DNA of 64,000 nt, taken from the NCBI GenBank assembly GCA_020226215.1, contig CM035232.1, positions 17,706,316 to 17,770,315 of the forward strand. Direction: 5' to 3'. Both the position numbers and the translations under genes were made by a program. The notes beneath the pieces are model-generated. The model was given only the letters and a program-made list of their open reading frames with translations. It did not search any database and was not told where the DNA came from. This document shows positions 1 to 14,340 of the stretch, one piece after another (the stretch's first letter is position 1; each line of letters starts with the position of its first letter). The stretch is from Sindora glabra. Lineage: Eukaryota; Streptophyta; Magnoliopsida; Fabales; Fabaceae.

Positions 1-779
1 CTGTATGAAATTGACCTACTGGGTAATACTGTGTAATAGAGTAGAAAAAAATACACAACATCAAATAGGCATAGGAGCAGAAAAAAAACCACTAGCCAAC
101 ACTGTATAATAAAAAATAGACTCTATAAAATGCTAAAACACTGCATCAAACAACACAAGCAAAAAATTATAAAATTTCCCTTTCATTGAACATGTCTAGA
201 GTTTAAGTTTTTCATACAAAATATATCATTAGAGTCCGAAACTAATCAATATTCACACTTCACAATTCCCTTTTCCATCCTAAAATCAGCTAGCCTAGCT
301 ATTGTCTACCAAAAAAATGCTGCCTAGTGTAGTGTCTACCATCCTAAAAAATATTATTAAGCCATGGTTCCAACTTCTAATTTCCATCTACTTTCCATCC
401 ACATTACTATACTTGCGGATTATGGCAGCAGCTAGTAGGAAACAAATGCTAAAAGCCTAAAAGTCTAAAACTTGTGTGTGTGCTTTATATACCTCCTTGC
501 CTAAAGTTGAATATGCTAGCAACATCAAAAAAATAGTGCTAACCTAGCTGCACTATACAATTATGAACTACTCCCAAGTCTTAACACCAAGAGATATTTT
601 CAAAAGCAAAATATTTGGAAGTCTGCAAGTTTGAGCTTGGAACTGACATATGCTTTTTACACCAATAGTGCCATCTGCCAGTCAATTTTGGCACCACTAT
701 CTACTAACTTTGTTCAACCTATAAGAAAGCAACAATGAGAAATTAAAATCTAGTTGGATAGAAAAAATAACACTTGAAC

Positions 780-1362
780 AGCAGAAAAAAAAACTACCTC
801 CTAATCAACAGCCATAGGCTGTAATTGTGACTGATTTGCATCTTTGTCTTTGTCTCCAACACCAGCACCACTTTTGCTACCACAAGATTTGTTGCCTCCT
901 CAAGTTCAGCCACTACATCTGAAAAGAAAGATAAAACAACCATAAATTATACTATGAATTTAAAATAAAAAAGAGGTATAATTTGTAATTACTAATTACC
1001 TTTTTCTATCTCTTCATAAGCTTAGAAATCATCAACTATGTCAATGTCTTTAGAATCGAATTTGGTGGGCTTCAACCAATTCTGTGTGCATATTAGTGCC
1101 TATGTTGTCTTTGGAGAGAGAAAGCTCCTATAGATGTTCAACACACAGCCTCCTGTGCTAAATGCAGATTCAGATGCAACAGTGGACACCGGAACAGCCA
1201 ATACATCTTTTGCCATTATGGACAGCACATTGAATCTAGAGGCATTCACTCTTCACCAAGCTAAAACATAAAAAATTTCATCTTCATCAACACAACGCTC
1301 ATTCAAGTACTTATCTACTTCATTCTTTGCCTCAATTGTGTTTTTCTTCTTTATGTGTGACC
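780..1362 (-). pseudogene. hAT transposase C-terminal fragment (displaced 3' end)
   Basis: Read on the minus strand, this is the dimerisation end of a hAT transposase. The hallmark SESAFSTGG is followed by YRSFLSPKTT, an in-frame TAG, then CTQNWLKP and an acidic tail. A TAA stop lies at 1022-1024. Beyond it a GT-AG intron (about 919-999) leads to a further short exon-like stretch, which is where related hAT genes often carry their last exon. The 265 bases at 1098-1362 duplicate 2744-3009 with a few percent divergence. Both copies share the same in-frame TGA after LAW. The fragment is cut off upstream by the LTR at 1363. Broken and not expected to be functional. Confidence 0.8.
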
Positions 1363-2740
1363 TGTTAGTGTATATGTCCTAAAACCAATCATATTGGTGA
1401 TTATAATTTTGAATCATGTTATTTTAATGGCAATTTCAATTATTATATTTATATATATTGTCTGCGTAATATATTCAATTATGATAATAACCTTAGAATA
1501 ATTATATTATTAAATGTCCCTAGTCATATATTATTGTGGATTAGGTTACTTTGATATGTTAAGACTATCATGTGTGAAGACTTATATAGGATATTAAGTT
1601 TACACATGAGTACAAGTTAGAGAACTTGTATACTGGACCGACCCATATTAAGAACACTACATGGATCGTTATATAAGTGTCATGAGTGGTTCTTAGTGAT
1701 CATTATTAATATGGTCCTTTGACCTGAGATCACCAAGATTCCTTACATGTGAGTTTCATATTTTGATAATATTCTATGTCACTAATGGTTGAGTGAATAC
1801 AAGGGTAGATATTGGATATGTCATATCATGCGGAGGGGTTTGTGTAATCAAGATGGATTTGTCCTTCTTATATAACAGGAGTAACATCTGTGGGCCCCTT
1901 GATTAAGTAAAGTTAAGAAAATGCATGGCCATGCTCAAATGAATTAACATGGGATGTCGATTACATTTGTTTCAGTCAGCTTACTTAAGAATCAAGAAAC
2001 CTTAAGATTGGGCTATACGGGAATGACACGGTCCATGTCTCGTGCTCAATCTAGATGTATAGGACAAAAGGACATAGGTGATGATCACGTGTAAAAGTTT
2101 AGTCAAATCACCGACTTTCTCATTACTTGGGTAACAATGATGTGTTGCTAGACACCGATCATTATTTATGATCATTAATATGATCAATGATTATTGCCAA
2201 TGTAATGAGAGCCTATAGGGTCGCACACTTAGAGCCTAGTGAATTTGGAATTAATGGACCAAATTGTTTGGGCCTAATATTTAGGAATTCATGTTATAAT
2301 TATAAGGCCCAAAAGTAAGCCTATAATTGTACATGGAATAAAGCCCAAATAGGTTAGGTTTTTCTATGCACCTATTTAAATAGGCTTGTTGGGTAATAAT
2401 AGTTTATATTATCATTATTCACGCACCCCAAAAAGGCACAGAAAAACCCTAGCACCTCTCCTTAACCAAAACCCCTGAAGAGGCATAGCTAGCACTACGA
2501 GGTGAAAGGAGATCAATTCCAACCGGTGTTTGTGTGGACATTCATCGGTGATTCACGGGTTTGTGTGGATACTTCAAAGTCTTCGGCCAAAAGGAAGCTA
2601 AAGAGGTGATCAACGATCGAGTTCTAGAATCATCAACAAAGGTATTGAACGAACCCTTATTCTAATTTAACATTTTTGCATAGATCCGGTGGATGGGATC
2701 GATTTATTTCGCTATGCTCGTATGGCTCCCGATCCCAACA
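1363..2740 (+). mobile_element. LTR retrotransposon, solo LTR (1,378 bp)
   Basis: The segment starts TGTTAG and ends CCAACA, the TG...CA termini of an LTR. In plus orientation it has a TATA-like ATTTAAATAGG near 2373, then a C-rich leader-like stretch, as expected of U3-R-U5. No primer-binding site, polypurine tract or coding region is present, so this is a solo LTR. The 5-bp flanks (TGACC left, CACGG right) do not match, so there is no target-site duplication. Instead the two flanks are overlapping pieces of one hAT coding region. The style resembles Ty1/copia LTRs but the superfamily is not proven. Confidence 0.75.
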
Positions 2741-2743
2741 CAC

Positions 2744-4829
2744 GGCCTCTGTTGTCTTTGGAGAGAGAAAGCTCCTATAGATGTTCAACACATGGCCTCC
2801 TATGCTAAACGCAGATTCAAATGCAACAGTGGACACCGGAACAGCCAATACATCTTTTGCCATTATGGACAGCACATTGAATCTAGAGGCATTCACTCTT
2901 CACCAAGCTAAAACATAAAAAATTTCATCTTCATCAACACAACGCTCATTCAAGTACCTATCTACTTCATTCTTTGCCTCAATTGTGTCTTTCTTCTTTA
3001 AGTGTGACCTCAAGGCAACATTCTTTGCCTTTTGAGCAAAGCTTCCAAGCCTAGGATCCCTAGGATTTGCTGCATCTCTTAACATGGTCTGGCTATCTAC
3101 TACATTTCTAAGAGGTTGTTCGTATTTAGCTGAATGCCATTCATACATCCTTATCATGGATGCCTTCACACTCCCAACCATAGTACTTGTAAGATTTCCT
3201 CCATAAATGTCCTCAAAAGACCATTCAATGAATACTATTTTATACTTTGGGTCTAGGACATTTACAATAAATATTATTGGATTCATATTTTCAAGTTTTC
3301 CCCAATACTTGTCAAACTTGACCCTCATTTCATTTGCCATAAAGAATAATGTAGAATCTACATTATCTTCAGTTGTCCAGTGTTTTATCTCACTTTGCAC
3401 CAGAGAAACATGATTGTACACAGTATTTGAAGTAACATACAATGAACCAGACAAAGACAAAGTAACATCATAGAAAATCTTGAGGAATTTTACAAAGGCC
3501 CTCACATTTTGCCAATCTAGATTATTTGGAGCAGCCCCTCTAGTTTCAGATTCATGAAAGTAAGATGTGAAGTCGCCATCATCCTCTTCTAACCTTTCAA
3601 ATACTTTTTGAAAATTTTCAACTGATTGAAGCATTTGGTAGGTTGAATTCCACCTAGTGGAAACATCTAGGCACACTAAGGACTTAGAAGTGATGTTTTC
3701 TACTTGAATTGCCTCTTTGAACTTGGCTAGCCTACTTAGAGATGATCTTACATACCTAACTGTATGCCTTATAGCAGAAATAGAATCATGGTATTTTTTA
3801 AGCCCTTCATTCACAACTAAATTGAGGATATGTGCACAACACCACATGTGTATCATATCCCCATCTAACACCAAATCCTTCCAATTTTTCATCCTCCTTT
3901 TCAAGTATGCTATGGCTCCATCATTAGAGCTAGCATTGTCAATAGTTATTGTGAATACCTATCTGACCCCCCACTCATTCAATCAAGATTCAATGCATTT
4001 ACCAACTGTTTCCCCCTTATGGTTAGGAATAACTTGAAAATTGAGGATACTTTTTGTAATTTCCACTCATTGTCTATAAAATGTGCAGTTAAACACATGT
4101 AATTAAGGTTTTGCACTGATGTCTACAATTAGTGATCAAACACACCCTTTCACAATCATTTTTCAACAATGCCCTAAGTTTACCCTTGAATATAAATTTT
4201 AAGGCAATCCCTAGCTATAGTATGTCTAGAAGGGACATCTAACTTAGGATATAACCTTTTACACATGTGTTTAAACCAATCCCTTCAACAACACTAAAGG
4301 GTTACTCATCACACATGAAAAAATATATAATTGCCTTTCTACACTCTTTTAAGTCAATTGTATGAGGAATGACACCTATTAATTGTTTACTAGAAGAACT
4401 CCTATCGAATTCCAACAGTTTCTGATTAAGGTCATTAGCAAGGGCATTTGGAGACTTGGGACATTTTGGTATATGGGCAAGCAGGTTAGTAGTACCATGT
4501 TCTTTGCTATCACATAAAAATCAAACACCACAATATATGCACTCAGCAGTTAGTTCATTGACCTCTTCATCTGGCACTCTTCTAAACTACTCCCATGCTG
4601 GTGACCTCCTTCTTTTTTGAATCCCAACTTGCTTGTTGGCACTAGGCTTTCTTGACATAACCTTCTTCCTCTTCTTAGGGGCTACAGTCGGAAGCTTTTT
4701 GCTTGCATCCTTTGAAGGTTTTTCACTTGGTGTTGGAGGTTGACTTGGTGGTTGACTTAGTAGATCAGCATGTTGCTAACTTGGAGTAGTAGCTGTTGCC
4801 CCACCAGGGGTAGTTTCATCAGGTTTCAT
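2744..4829 (-). pseudogene. hAT-family transposase, degenerate
   Basis: On the minus strand a start at 4829 gives a low-complexity, basic N-terminus with a PKKRKK nuclear-localisation-like motif. A BED zinc finger follows at about 4610-4450 (SPAWE, CIYCG, CDSKEHGTTNLLAHIPKC). Next comes the RNase-H-like core: TITIDNASSND near 3920, then the hAT CxxH region MWCCAHILNLVVNEGL near 3850. A long open stretch covers 3904-2900. The C-terminal dimerisation motif ESAFSIGG leads to SLSPKTTEAV, where the frame runs into the LTR at 2740. There are several in-frame stops, including TGA after LAW near 2897, so it is a pseudogene. In the family the protein cuts and pastes elements with short TIRs and 8-bp target duplications. 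I did not find the element's TIRs. Confidence 0.88.
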
Positions 4830-7482
4830 GCCTTAATTAGAACCTATAAAATGGAAAAACAAATATGAGGTCAGATTTTATAAGCCACATTGTAAGTAAA
4901 AACTATAAGTAAAACATGTAAAAAAAACTACAAGTAAACTAGTCAAATAAATCTGAAAAAAGGAAACCATTTAAAAATCTATAAGTAAAACAATCATATA
5001 AATTTGAAAAAAAGATAACAATAAATCACATAAAAGGGGAAGCATCAAGAAAGCATACAGTAACAAGCTACACTAATATTTAACAAATAAAACATCCTCA
5101 TCAGTAAAAAATCCATGATTTTGAACATATTACTTGTACAAAGCCCTAGTTTGTCTCTTTTTATCCATTTAGAACAAAGGGAAATCTCAAATTTTAGACA
5201 ATGTATTACCTTTTATTTCTTTTGGCTACAACATTGGTCAAGAAATTTGAACCTAAGAGACTCGATCAAAAGCTAGTAGTTTAAGGCAACATACTCTACA
5301 TCTCCCAGCAAATTAGAAACTTGGACTCCATAAATAAAAATTAACATTTACTATTCATGGGACTAAACTTGCTACAATCTAATCTAATTTAATAGCTTAT
5401 AAAACAATATGAAAGAAAATTTCATGTGGTATTTTTAAAAAAACCATGAAAGAAAAAAAGAAAAAGCAATATGATTTTGGATTGAGATCCCATATTTTTA
5501 TCCTAGGCTTCTGCATAAAGGGTACCCTTTCTTTTCATATATTAATTCAATGTTTCCAACTTGATTTTTTTAATGAAATTCTAGACAAGTATATACTCTT
5601 GTCTTAAATCCTAAACAATGATAGGTGAACAAGCAGAAAAATGTCTAACTCCATAATCCTAAATTTAAGAAGGTAAGTGATGAATACTAAGCTGAACACC
5701 ATCAGATCCATACACAAACACATAATAGAATAAATAGAATACTATTATTCTTATAAAATTGATTAGATTATATAATATTTTATTTTATAAGTTTCTAAAG
5801 GACATCATTTTACTGTTAATCTTTTTTATAAAATAGGATATAGTATTTATATATAATGATTGATGATAGTACTTTCTACTGTACTCTCATTTAATATTGG
5901 ATAAATAAAATATTTATTATTATTTAAATATTTTATAATTATAAATACATGTAAATAAATGGAAGATATTTTTTATTAAACAAATAGACTAAGGTGTAAT
6001 GTGTATTTTTGTATTGGTTAGTTTTATGTAAAACCAAAAATCAATTTACAATCAGTGGGTCAGCCAACATCATTGAAAAAAAAGAACCTATCACTAATTT
6101 CTAATATATTGGTCAGTCAATGACAAGTATTCCTTATATAATAAAAGTTTTATATGAATTCAAGTTTGCTAAAAATAAAAAAAAAGTTCTACAATCTGAT
6201 CAATAATCCAGACTTAGAAAGAAACATATAAAATCAGATAGAACATCCATAGACAAGGAGTATCTCAAATTGAAAATACTATTAAATAAAATGAAAATAT
6301 AAATGGCGCTTATCACAATTATACGTGAAATAAGGGTACACAACACAATTAAAATGATCACAACTTTAAAGGAGAAGTAAGGTTTATAATATTCAAATGA
6401 AGAGAACTCAATATTAAATAAAGCAATTAAGTAAGGCTTTGGTATTACCCAGCTAACAGAACATGTTATTTAAACCAAAGCAAGAAAAAGAAGTACTATA
6501 AATAACTAAACATGTATGAACTAAACATAGCTGTCGTGTTGAGAATGTGGATACAGTCAAGGAAATCACAGTAAACAACTAAATATGTATGAACTCAAAC
6601 ACAATAAAGGAATAACCCATATTCAAAGACAAACAAAAAGCCATCATTAACAAAGGTAAACAACATAGAGACAAACCTAATGCCTCGAAGCATAATAAAG
6701 TTAAAATATTCAACCAAAATGCAAAGATTAAACAATGAAAAGGAGGCAATATCCACTTATGAACTCGCACAAGCACACAAATCACAAATGAAATCATAGA
6801 TTACAAAACCCTAAACAACGAAGAGAAGAAATCTAAAAATACAGAGATGCAAAGGATGAAATCAAGATTTAAAATCAACAAATAAAACTTGAATAAGACT
6901 TGTATAGGATTAGAAAATACCTTGAACTAGACTCTTAGAGACTTACACTTCACACTTTGCAGGCTTCCTTCCCATCTCAATCTGAGGCAATGCTTGCGAT
7001 GTGATGGTAAAACAAATTGGTAATTTGGTGCAAAAAAGCTTGAGAATGAGAGAATATCCAGTGGGGTAGCAAGGACCAATAGCGATGCAGTGGCGAAGGG
7101 AGGTTCTAGGGTTTTCTCTGGTGGAGGAGGGAGTGTGAGGATGAGAGATCGAGAGTGAGGCTAGCTGGGTGAGTGCGTGATAGGGTGTGGGTGGGACTTA
7201 TGGCGTGGGGAGGGCTAGAAACAACATCCGAATTTTTCAGCTACTGGGGAGGGGAGGGCTAGAAATGGTGTCGTTAGAATTTTTCAGCTAAACCTCTAAT
7301 TTTCGTGTTATTTCGATTTTACACGATTAATAATTATAAAACTGCCCCCAACCGAATTACAAAAATTTCATTTTACTCCCTCCAATTCTGACCATTAATG
7401 AAATTTTAACTAACACTAACTGACAAAACTCGGGTTCATGCAATCGGTTAGGGTCAGGTTAACTTTTCTTGATCAACCCTAA
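4830..7482. other. Non-coding flank, probably hAT 5' region
   Basis: No gene is seen. The stretch lies upstream of the minus-strand hAT transposase and is AT-rich until about 6900. From about 6950 to 7290 it becomes G-rich and contains a direct repeat of the type GGGGAGGGCTAGAAA...GAATTTTTCAGCTA at 7207 and 7254. That G-rich part could be the promoter or 5' leader of the transposase gene, or subterminal repeats of the element. Neither is proven. Confidence 0.4.
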
Positions 7483-9442
7483 GTATTAGAATAAGATTAA
7501 TATAAGTAGTTAGACTTGATTTTACTTTCTTTAGATAAAAACTAATATGATCGCATATATAATGATATTGTAATATGATAGCTGATTCAAGATATATGAT
7601 TTTAAAATATTTAAATTTATATTAAATTATTAACATATATTTTTCTATAAATAAGTTAGTAACATATTTTCACTAGTCCTTCTATGTTGATTAATTGAAA
7701 TAATATTATTTTTCAAAAAAAAAAAGTCATGTATCCATTTTCTTATGTCAAAGTTACTTACTTCACTTGGAAATCTTAATATATAAGCTTATTGCAACTA
7801 TTATTTATAATTCATATGCTAGGAAATCTCTTTAATTAATGGCAATACTTGAAATTATTTTTACGACGTTCTTTTAGAAATTAATTAGTATCATTAAATT
7901 TAATTTTTATATAATTTCAAAATAAGATTAATTCAAGTGACCAAATTTGATTTTACTTTTTTAAGATGAAAATTATATTTAAGTGATCAAATAGTGTTAG
8001 AATAAGATTAATATAATTAGTTAGACTTAATTTTACTTTCTTTTGATGAAAACCAATATGATCAAATATATAATGATATTTTGATATGATAGCTTATTCA
8101 GGTTATATGATTTCAAGCTATTCAAGTTTACATTAAATTATTAGGATATATTTTTTTATAAATAAGATAATAAGATATATACCTTAGTCCTTCTATGTTG
8201 ATTAATTAAAATTATATTATTTTTAAAAAAATATCATGTATCCATTTTTTTGTGTCAAAGCCCTTTACTTCATTGGGAAATCTTTATATGCATGGTTACT
8301 ACAGCAATTATTTATAATTCATATGCTAGAAAATCTTTTTAATTAATGGCAATATTTAAAAATATTTTTATGACGTTCCTTTAGAAATTAATTATTATCA
8401 TTAAATTTAATGTTTATATAATACCTAAATAAGATTAATACAAGTGGCCAAATTTGATTTAGCTTTTCTTAGATGAAAATTAAATTCAAGCGGCCAAAGT
8501 ATGTTAGAATAAGATTAATAAAAGTGGTTAGACATGATTTTACTTTCTTTTAATAAAAACTAATATGATCACATATATAATGATATTGCGATATGATAGC
8601 TAATTCAAGATATGTGATTTTAAGATATTTGAATTTACACTAAATTATTAGGACATATTTTCTTAGAAATAGGTTAGTTTGATATATCTACTAATCCTTC
8701 TATGTTGATTTATTGAAATATTATTATTTTTCAAAAAAAAAATCATGCATCCATTTTTCTTATGTCAAAGCCCTATACTTCACTAGGAAATCTTAGTATG
8801 CATGCTTATTACAACAATTATTTATAATTCATTTGCTAGAAAATCTTTTTTATTAATGGCAATATTTAAAATTATTTTTAGGATGTTTCTTTTATAAATT
8901 AATTATTATCATTAAATTTAATTTTTATAAAATGTTGAAATAATATTAATACAAGTGGTGAAGTTTGATTTTACTTTCTTTATATTAAAATTAAATTTAT
9001 GCGGCCAAATAGTGTTATAATAAGATTAATACAAGTGATTAGACTTGATTTTACTTTCTTTAGATAAAAATCAATAGGATCACATATATAATGATATTGT
9101 TATATAGCAGTCGATTCAAGATACATGATTTTTAGATATTTAAATTTATATTAAATTATTAAGATATATTTTTTTATAACTAAGTTAGTAAGATATATCC
9201 ACTAGTCCTTCCATATTGATTAATTGAAATAATATTATTTTCTAAAAAAAATGTATCCATTTTTTTATGTCAAAGCCCTTTACCTCTCTGGGAAATCTTA
9301 ATATGCATACGTATTACAACATTTATTTATAATTCATATGCCAAAAAATCTCTTTAATTAATGGCAATATTTAAAATTAGTTTTATGATGTTCCTTTAAA
9401 AATTTATTATTATCATTAAATTTAATTTTTATATAATGTCAA

Positions 9443-9575
9443 AATAAGTTTAATACAAGTGGCTAAATTTAATTTTACTTTCCTTAGATGAAAATTAAAT
9501 TTGAGTGGTCAAATAGTGTTAGAATAAGATTAATACAAGTGGTTAGACTTGATTTTACTTTCTTTAGATAAAAAT
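9443..9575 (+). repeat. Internal ~80-bp direct repeat within the satellite unit (example)
   Basis: Within each satellite unit the sequence AATAAGATTAATACAAGTGG plus ATTTTACTTTCTTTAGATRAAAA occurs twice, about 80 bp apart. In this unit the copies begin at 9443 and 9523. The first continues with CTAAATTTAA, the second with TTAGACTTGA. The doubled segment recurs in the other units, so it formed before the array was amplified. Confidence 0.85.
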
Positions 9576-12500
9576 CAATATAATCACATATATAATAATA
9601 TTGTGATATGATAGCCGATTCATGATATATAATTTTCAGATATAAAAATTTACTTTAAATTATTAGGATATATTTCTTTATAACAAGGTTAGTAAGATAT
9701 ATCTACTAGTCCATCTATGTTGATTAATTAAAATAATATTATTTTTTAAAAAAAAAATCATGTATCCATTTTTTTATGTCAAAGCCCTTTACTTCATTGG
9801 GAAATCTTAATATACATGCTTATTACAACAATTTTTTATAATTCATATGCTAGAGAATCTCTTTAATTAATGGTAATATTTAAAATTATTTTTACAATGT
9901 TCCTTTAAAAATTAATTATTATCATTAAATTTAACTATTATATAAAGCCAAAATAAGATTAATATAAGTGGCCAAATTTAATTTTACTTTGTTTGGATGA
10001 AAATTAAATTTACGCAATCAAATAGTGTTAGAATAAGATTAATACAAGTGGTTAGACTTGATTTTACTTTCTTTAGATAAAAACTAATATGATCGCATCT
10101 ATAATAATATTGTGTTATGATAATTGATTCAAGATATATGATTTTAAGATATTTAAATTTATATTAAATTCTTAAAATCTAATTTTTTATAAATAACTTT
10201 GTAAGATATATCTGCTAGTCCTTCTATGTTGATTAATTGAAATAATATTATTTTTCAAAAAAAATCATGTATCCATTTTTTTATGTCAAAGTCCTTTACT
10301 TCACTGGGAAATCTTACTATGCAAGCTTATTACAACTATTAATTATAATTCATATGCAAGAAAATCTTTTTAATTAATGGCAATATTTAAAATTATTTTT
10401 ATGATATTCCTTTAGAAATTAATTATTATCAATAAAATTAATTTTTATATAATGCTAAAATAAGAATAATACAAGTGATCGAATTTGATTTTACTTTCTT
10501 TAGATGAAAATTATATTTAAGTGGCAACATAGTATTAGAATAAAATTAATAGAATTGGTTAGACTTAATTTTACTTTTTTTTAATAAAAACTAATATGAT
10601 CACATATATAACGATATTGTGATATGATAACTGATTTATGATATATGATTTTAAGATACTTAAATTTAGATTAAATTACTAGGTTATATTTTTTTATAAA
10701 TAAGTTTGTAAGATATAACTGCCAGTCCTTTTATGTTGATTAATTGAAATATTATTTTTTTTAAAAAATCATGTATCCATTCTTTTATGTCAAAGCCTTT
10801 CATTTCATTAGGAAATCATAATATACATGCTTATTACAACAATTTTTTATAATTCATATGCCAGAAAGTCTCTTTAATTAAGGACAATATTTAAAATTAT
10901 TTTTACAGCATTCTTTTAGAAATTAATTCTTATCATTAAATTTAATTTTTATATAATTCCAAAATAAAATCAATACAAGTGGCCAAATTTGATTTTACTT
11001 TCTTTATATGAAAATTAAATTTAAACGGTCAAATAGTGTGAGAATAAAATTAATATAATTGGTTAAACTTGATTTTACTTTCTTTAGATAAAAACTAATA
11101 TGATTACATATATAATGATATTGCATTATGACAGTTGATTCAAGATATATGATTTTAAGATATTTAAATTTACATTAAATTACTAGGATTTATTTTTTTA
11201 TAAATAACTTTGTAAGATATATCCACTAGTCCTTCCATGTTGATTAATTGAAATGATATTATTTTTCAAAAAAAAATTATGTATCCATTTTTTTATGTCA
11301 AAGCCCTTTTTTCATTGGGAAATCTTAATATACATGCTTATTACAATAATTTTTTTATAATTCAAGCAATATTTAAAATAAATTTTAAGATGTTCTTTTA
11401 AAAATTAATTATTATAATTAAATTTAATTTTTATATAATGCCAAAATAAGATTAATACAAATGGCCAAATTTAATTTTACTTTCTTTAGATGAAAATTAA
11501 ATTTACATAGTCAAATATTATTAGAATAAGATTAATACAATTGGTTAGACTTGATTTTACTTTCTTTAAATAAAAATTAATATGATCATATATATAATAA
11601 TATTGTGTTATGATAGTTGATTCAAGATATATGATTTTAAGATATTTAAATTTACATTAAATTACTAGGATTTGTTTTTTTATAAATAACTTTGTAAGAT
11701 ATATCCGCTAGTCCTTCCATGTTGATTAATTGAAATGATATTATTTTTCAAAAAAAAATCATGTATCCATTTTTTTATGTCAAAGCCCTTTATTTCATTA
11801 GGAAATCTTAATATACATGCTTATTACAATAATTCTTTATAATTCATATGCTAGAAAGTCCCTTTAATTAATGGTAATATTTAAAATAATTTTTAAGATG
11901 TTCCTTTAAAAATTAATTATTATAAGTAAATTTAATTTTTATATAATGCCAAAATAAGATTAATATAAGTGGCCAAATTTGATTTTACTTTCTTTAAATG
12001 AAAATTAAATTTACGCAGCCAAATATTATTAGAATAAGATTAATACAAGTAATTAGACTTGATTTTACTTTCTTTAAATAAAAACTAATATGATCATATA
12101 TATAATGATATTGTGTTATGATAGTTGATTCAAGATATATGATTTTAAGATATTTAAATTTACATTAAATTACTAGAATTTTTTTTCATAAATAACTTTG
12201 TAAGATACATATGCTAGTCCTTCTATATTGATTAATTGAAATAATATTATTTTTTTTAAAAAAATCATGTATCCATTTTTTTATGTCAAAGCCCTTTACT
12301 TCATTAAGAAATCTTAATATACATGGTTATTACAACAATTATTTATAATTCATATGTTGAAAGTCTCTTTAATTAATGACAATATTTAAAATTATTTTTG
12401 TGATGTTCCTAGAAATTAATTATTATCATTAATTTTAATTATTATATAATATCAAAATAAGATTAATACAAGTGGCTGAATTTGATTTTACTTTCTTTAT

Positions 12501-14340
12501 ATGAAAATTAAATTTAAACGGTCAAATAGTGTGAGAATAAAATTAATATAATTGGTTAAACTTGATTTTACTTTCTTTAGATAAAAACTAATATGATTAC
12601 ATATATAATGATATTGTGATATAATAGATGATTTAAGATATATAATTTTAAGATATTTAAATTTTATTAAATTATTAGAACTTTTTTTATAAATAAGTTA
12701 GTAAGATATATCCATTAGTCCTTTTATGATGATTAGTTGAAATAATATTATTTTTCAAAAAAAATCATGTATCATTTTGTTCTATGTCAAAGCTCCTTAC
12801 TTCACTTGGAAATCTTAATATATTTGCTTATTACACCAATTATTAATAATTCATATGCTAGAAAATCTCTTTAATTAATGGTAATATCTAAAATTATTTT
12901 TTTGATGTTTCTTCAAAAATTAATTATTATCATCAAATCTATTTTTAAATTTAATGTAAATATAAGATTCATACGAGTGGCTAAATTTAATTTTACTTTA
13001 TGAGATGAAAATTAAATTTATTTTCCAAATGGTGTTAGAATAAGATTAATACACGTGGTTAGACTTAATTTTACTTTCTTTAGATAAAAACTAATATGAT
13101 CACATATATAATGATATTGTGACATGATAACTGATTCAAGATATATAATTCTATGATATTTAAATTTACATTAAATTGTTAGGATATATTTTTTATAAAT
13201 AAGTTAGTAAGATATGTCCACTAGTCCTTTTATATTAATTAATTAAAATAATATTATTTTTTTAAAAAAATGTATCCATTTATTCTATGTCAAAGCTCTT
13301 TACTTCACTTGAAAATTATGATATACATGCTTATTACAACAATTATTTATAATTCATATGCTAGAAAATTTCTTTAATTAATGATAATATTAAAAATTAT
13401 TTTTATGACATTCTTTCAGAAATTAATTATTGTCATCAAATCTATTTTTAAATTTAATGCCAAAATAAGATTAATACAAGTGACTAAATTTAATTTTACT
13501 TTTCTTAGATGAAAATTAAATTTATTTTCCAATTGGTGTTCGAATCATATTAATACAAGTGGCTAGGCTCGATTTTATTTTCTTTAGATAAAAACTAATA
13601 TGATCACATATAAAATGATATTGTGATATAATAGCTTATTCAAGATATATAATTTTATGATATCTAAATTTACCTTAATTTTTTAGGATATATATTTTAT
13701 AAAAAAGCTAGTAAGATATATCCATTGGTCCTTCTCTATGTATTTATTTGAAATAATATTATTTTTCAAAAAGAAAATCATGTATCCATTCTTTTATATC
13801 AAGGGTCTTTGCTTTACTAGGAAATCTTAATATACATGTTTATTACAATAATTATTTATAATTCATATACTAGAAATTCTCTTTAATTAGTGGTAATATT
13901 TAAAATTATTTTTACGATGTTCTTTTAAAAATTAATTATTATCATTAAATTTGATTTTTATATAATGTCAAGATAAGATTAATACATGCAACCAAATTTG
14001 ATTTTACTTTTTTTAAATGAAAATTAAATTTATTTTCCAAATAGTGTTAAAATAAGATTGATACAAGTGGTTAGACTTGATTTTACTGTCTTTAGATAAA
14101 AAAACTAATTTGATCACATATATAATGATATTGTGATATGATAGCTGATTTAAGACATATAATTTTAAAATATTTAAATTTAAATTAAATTATTAGAGTA
14201 TATTTTTTTATAAATAAGTTAGTCAAATATATCCACTGTCCTTTTCTATGTTTATTAATGGCAATAATATTATTCTTCATAAAAAAATCATGTATCCATT
14301 TTTTTATGTCAAGATTCTTTTACTTCACTTGGAAATCTTA

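Noticed and set aside
2693..4037. Plus-strand frames at 2693-2911, 3207-3413 and 3717-4037
   Set aside because: They are antisense to the hAT transposase pseudogene, whose domain order is clear on the minus strand.
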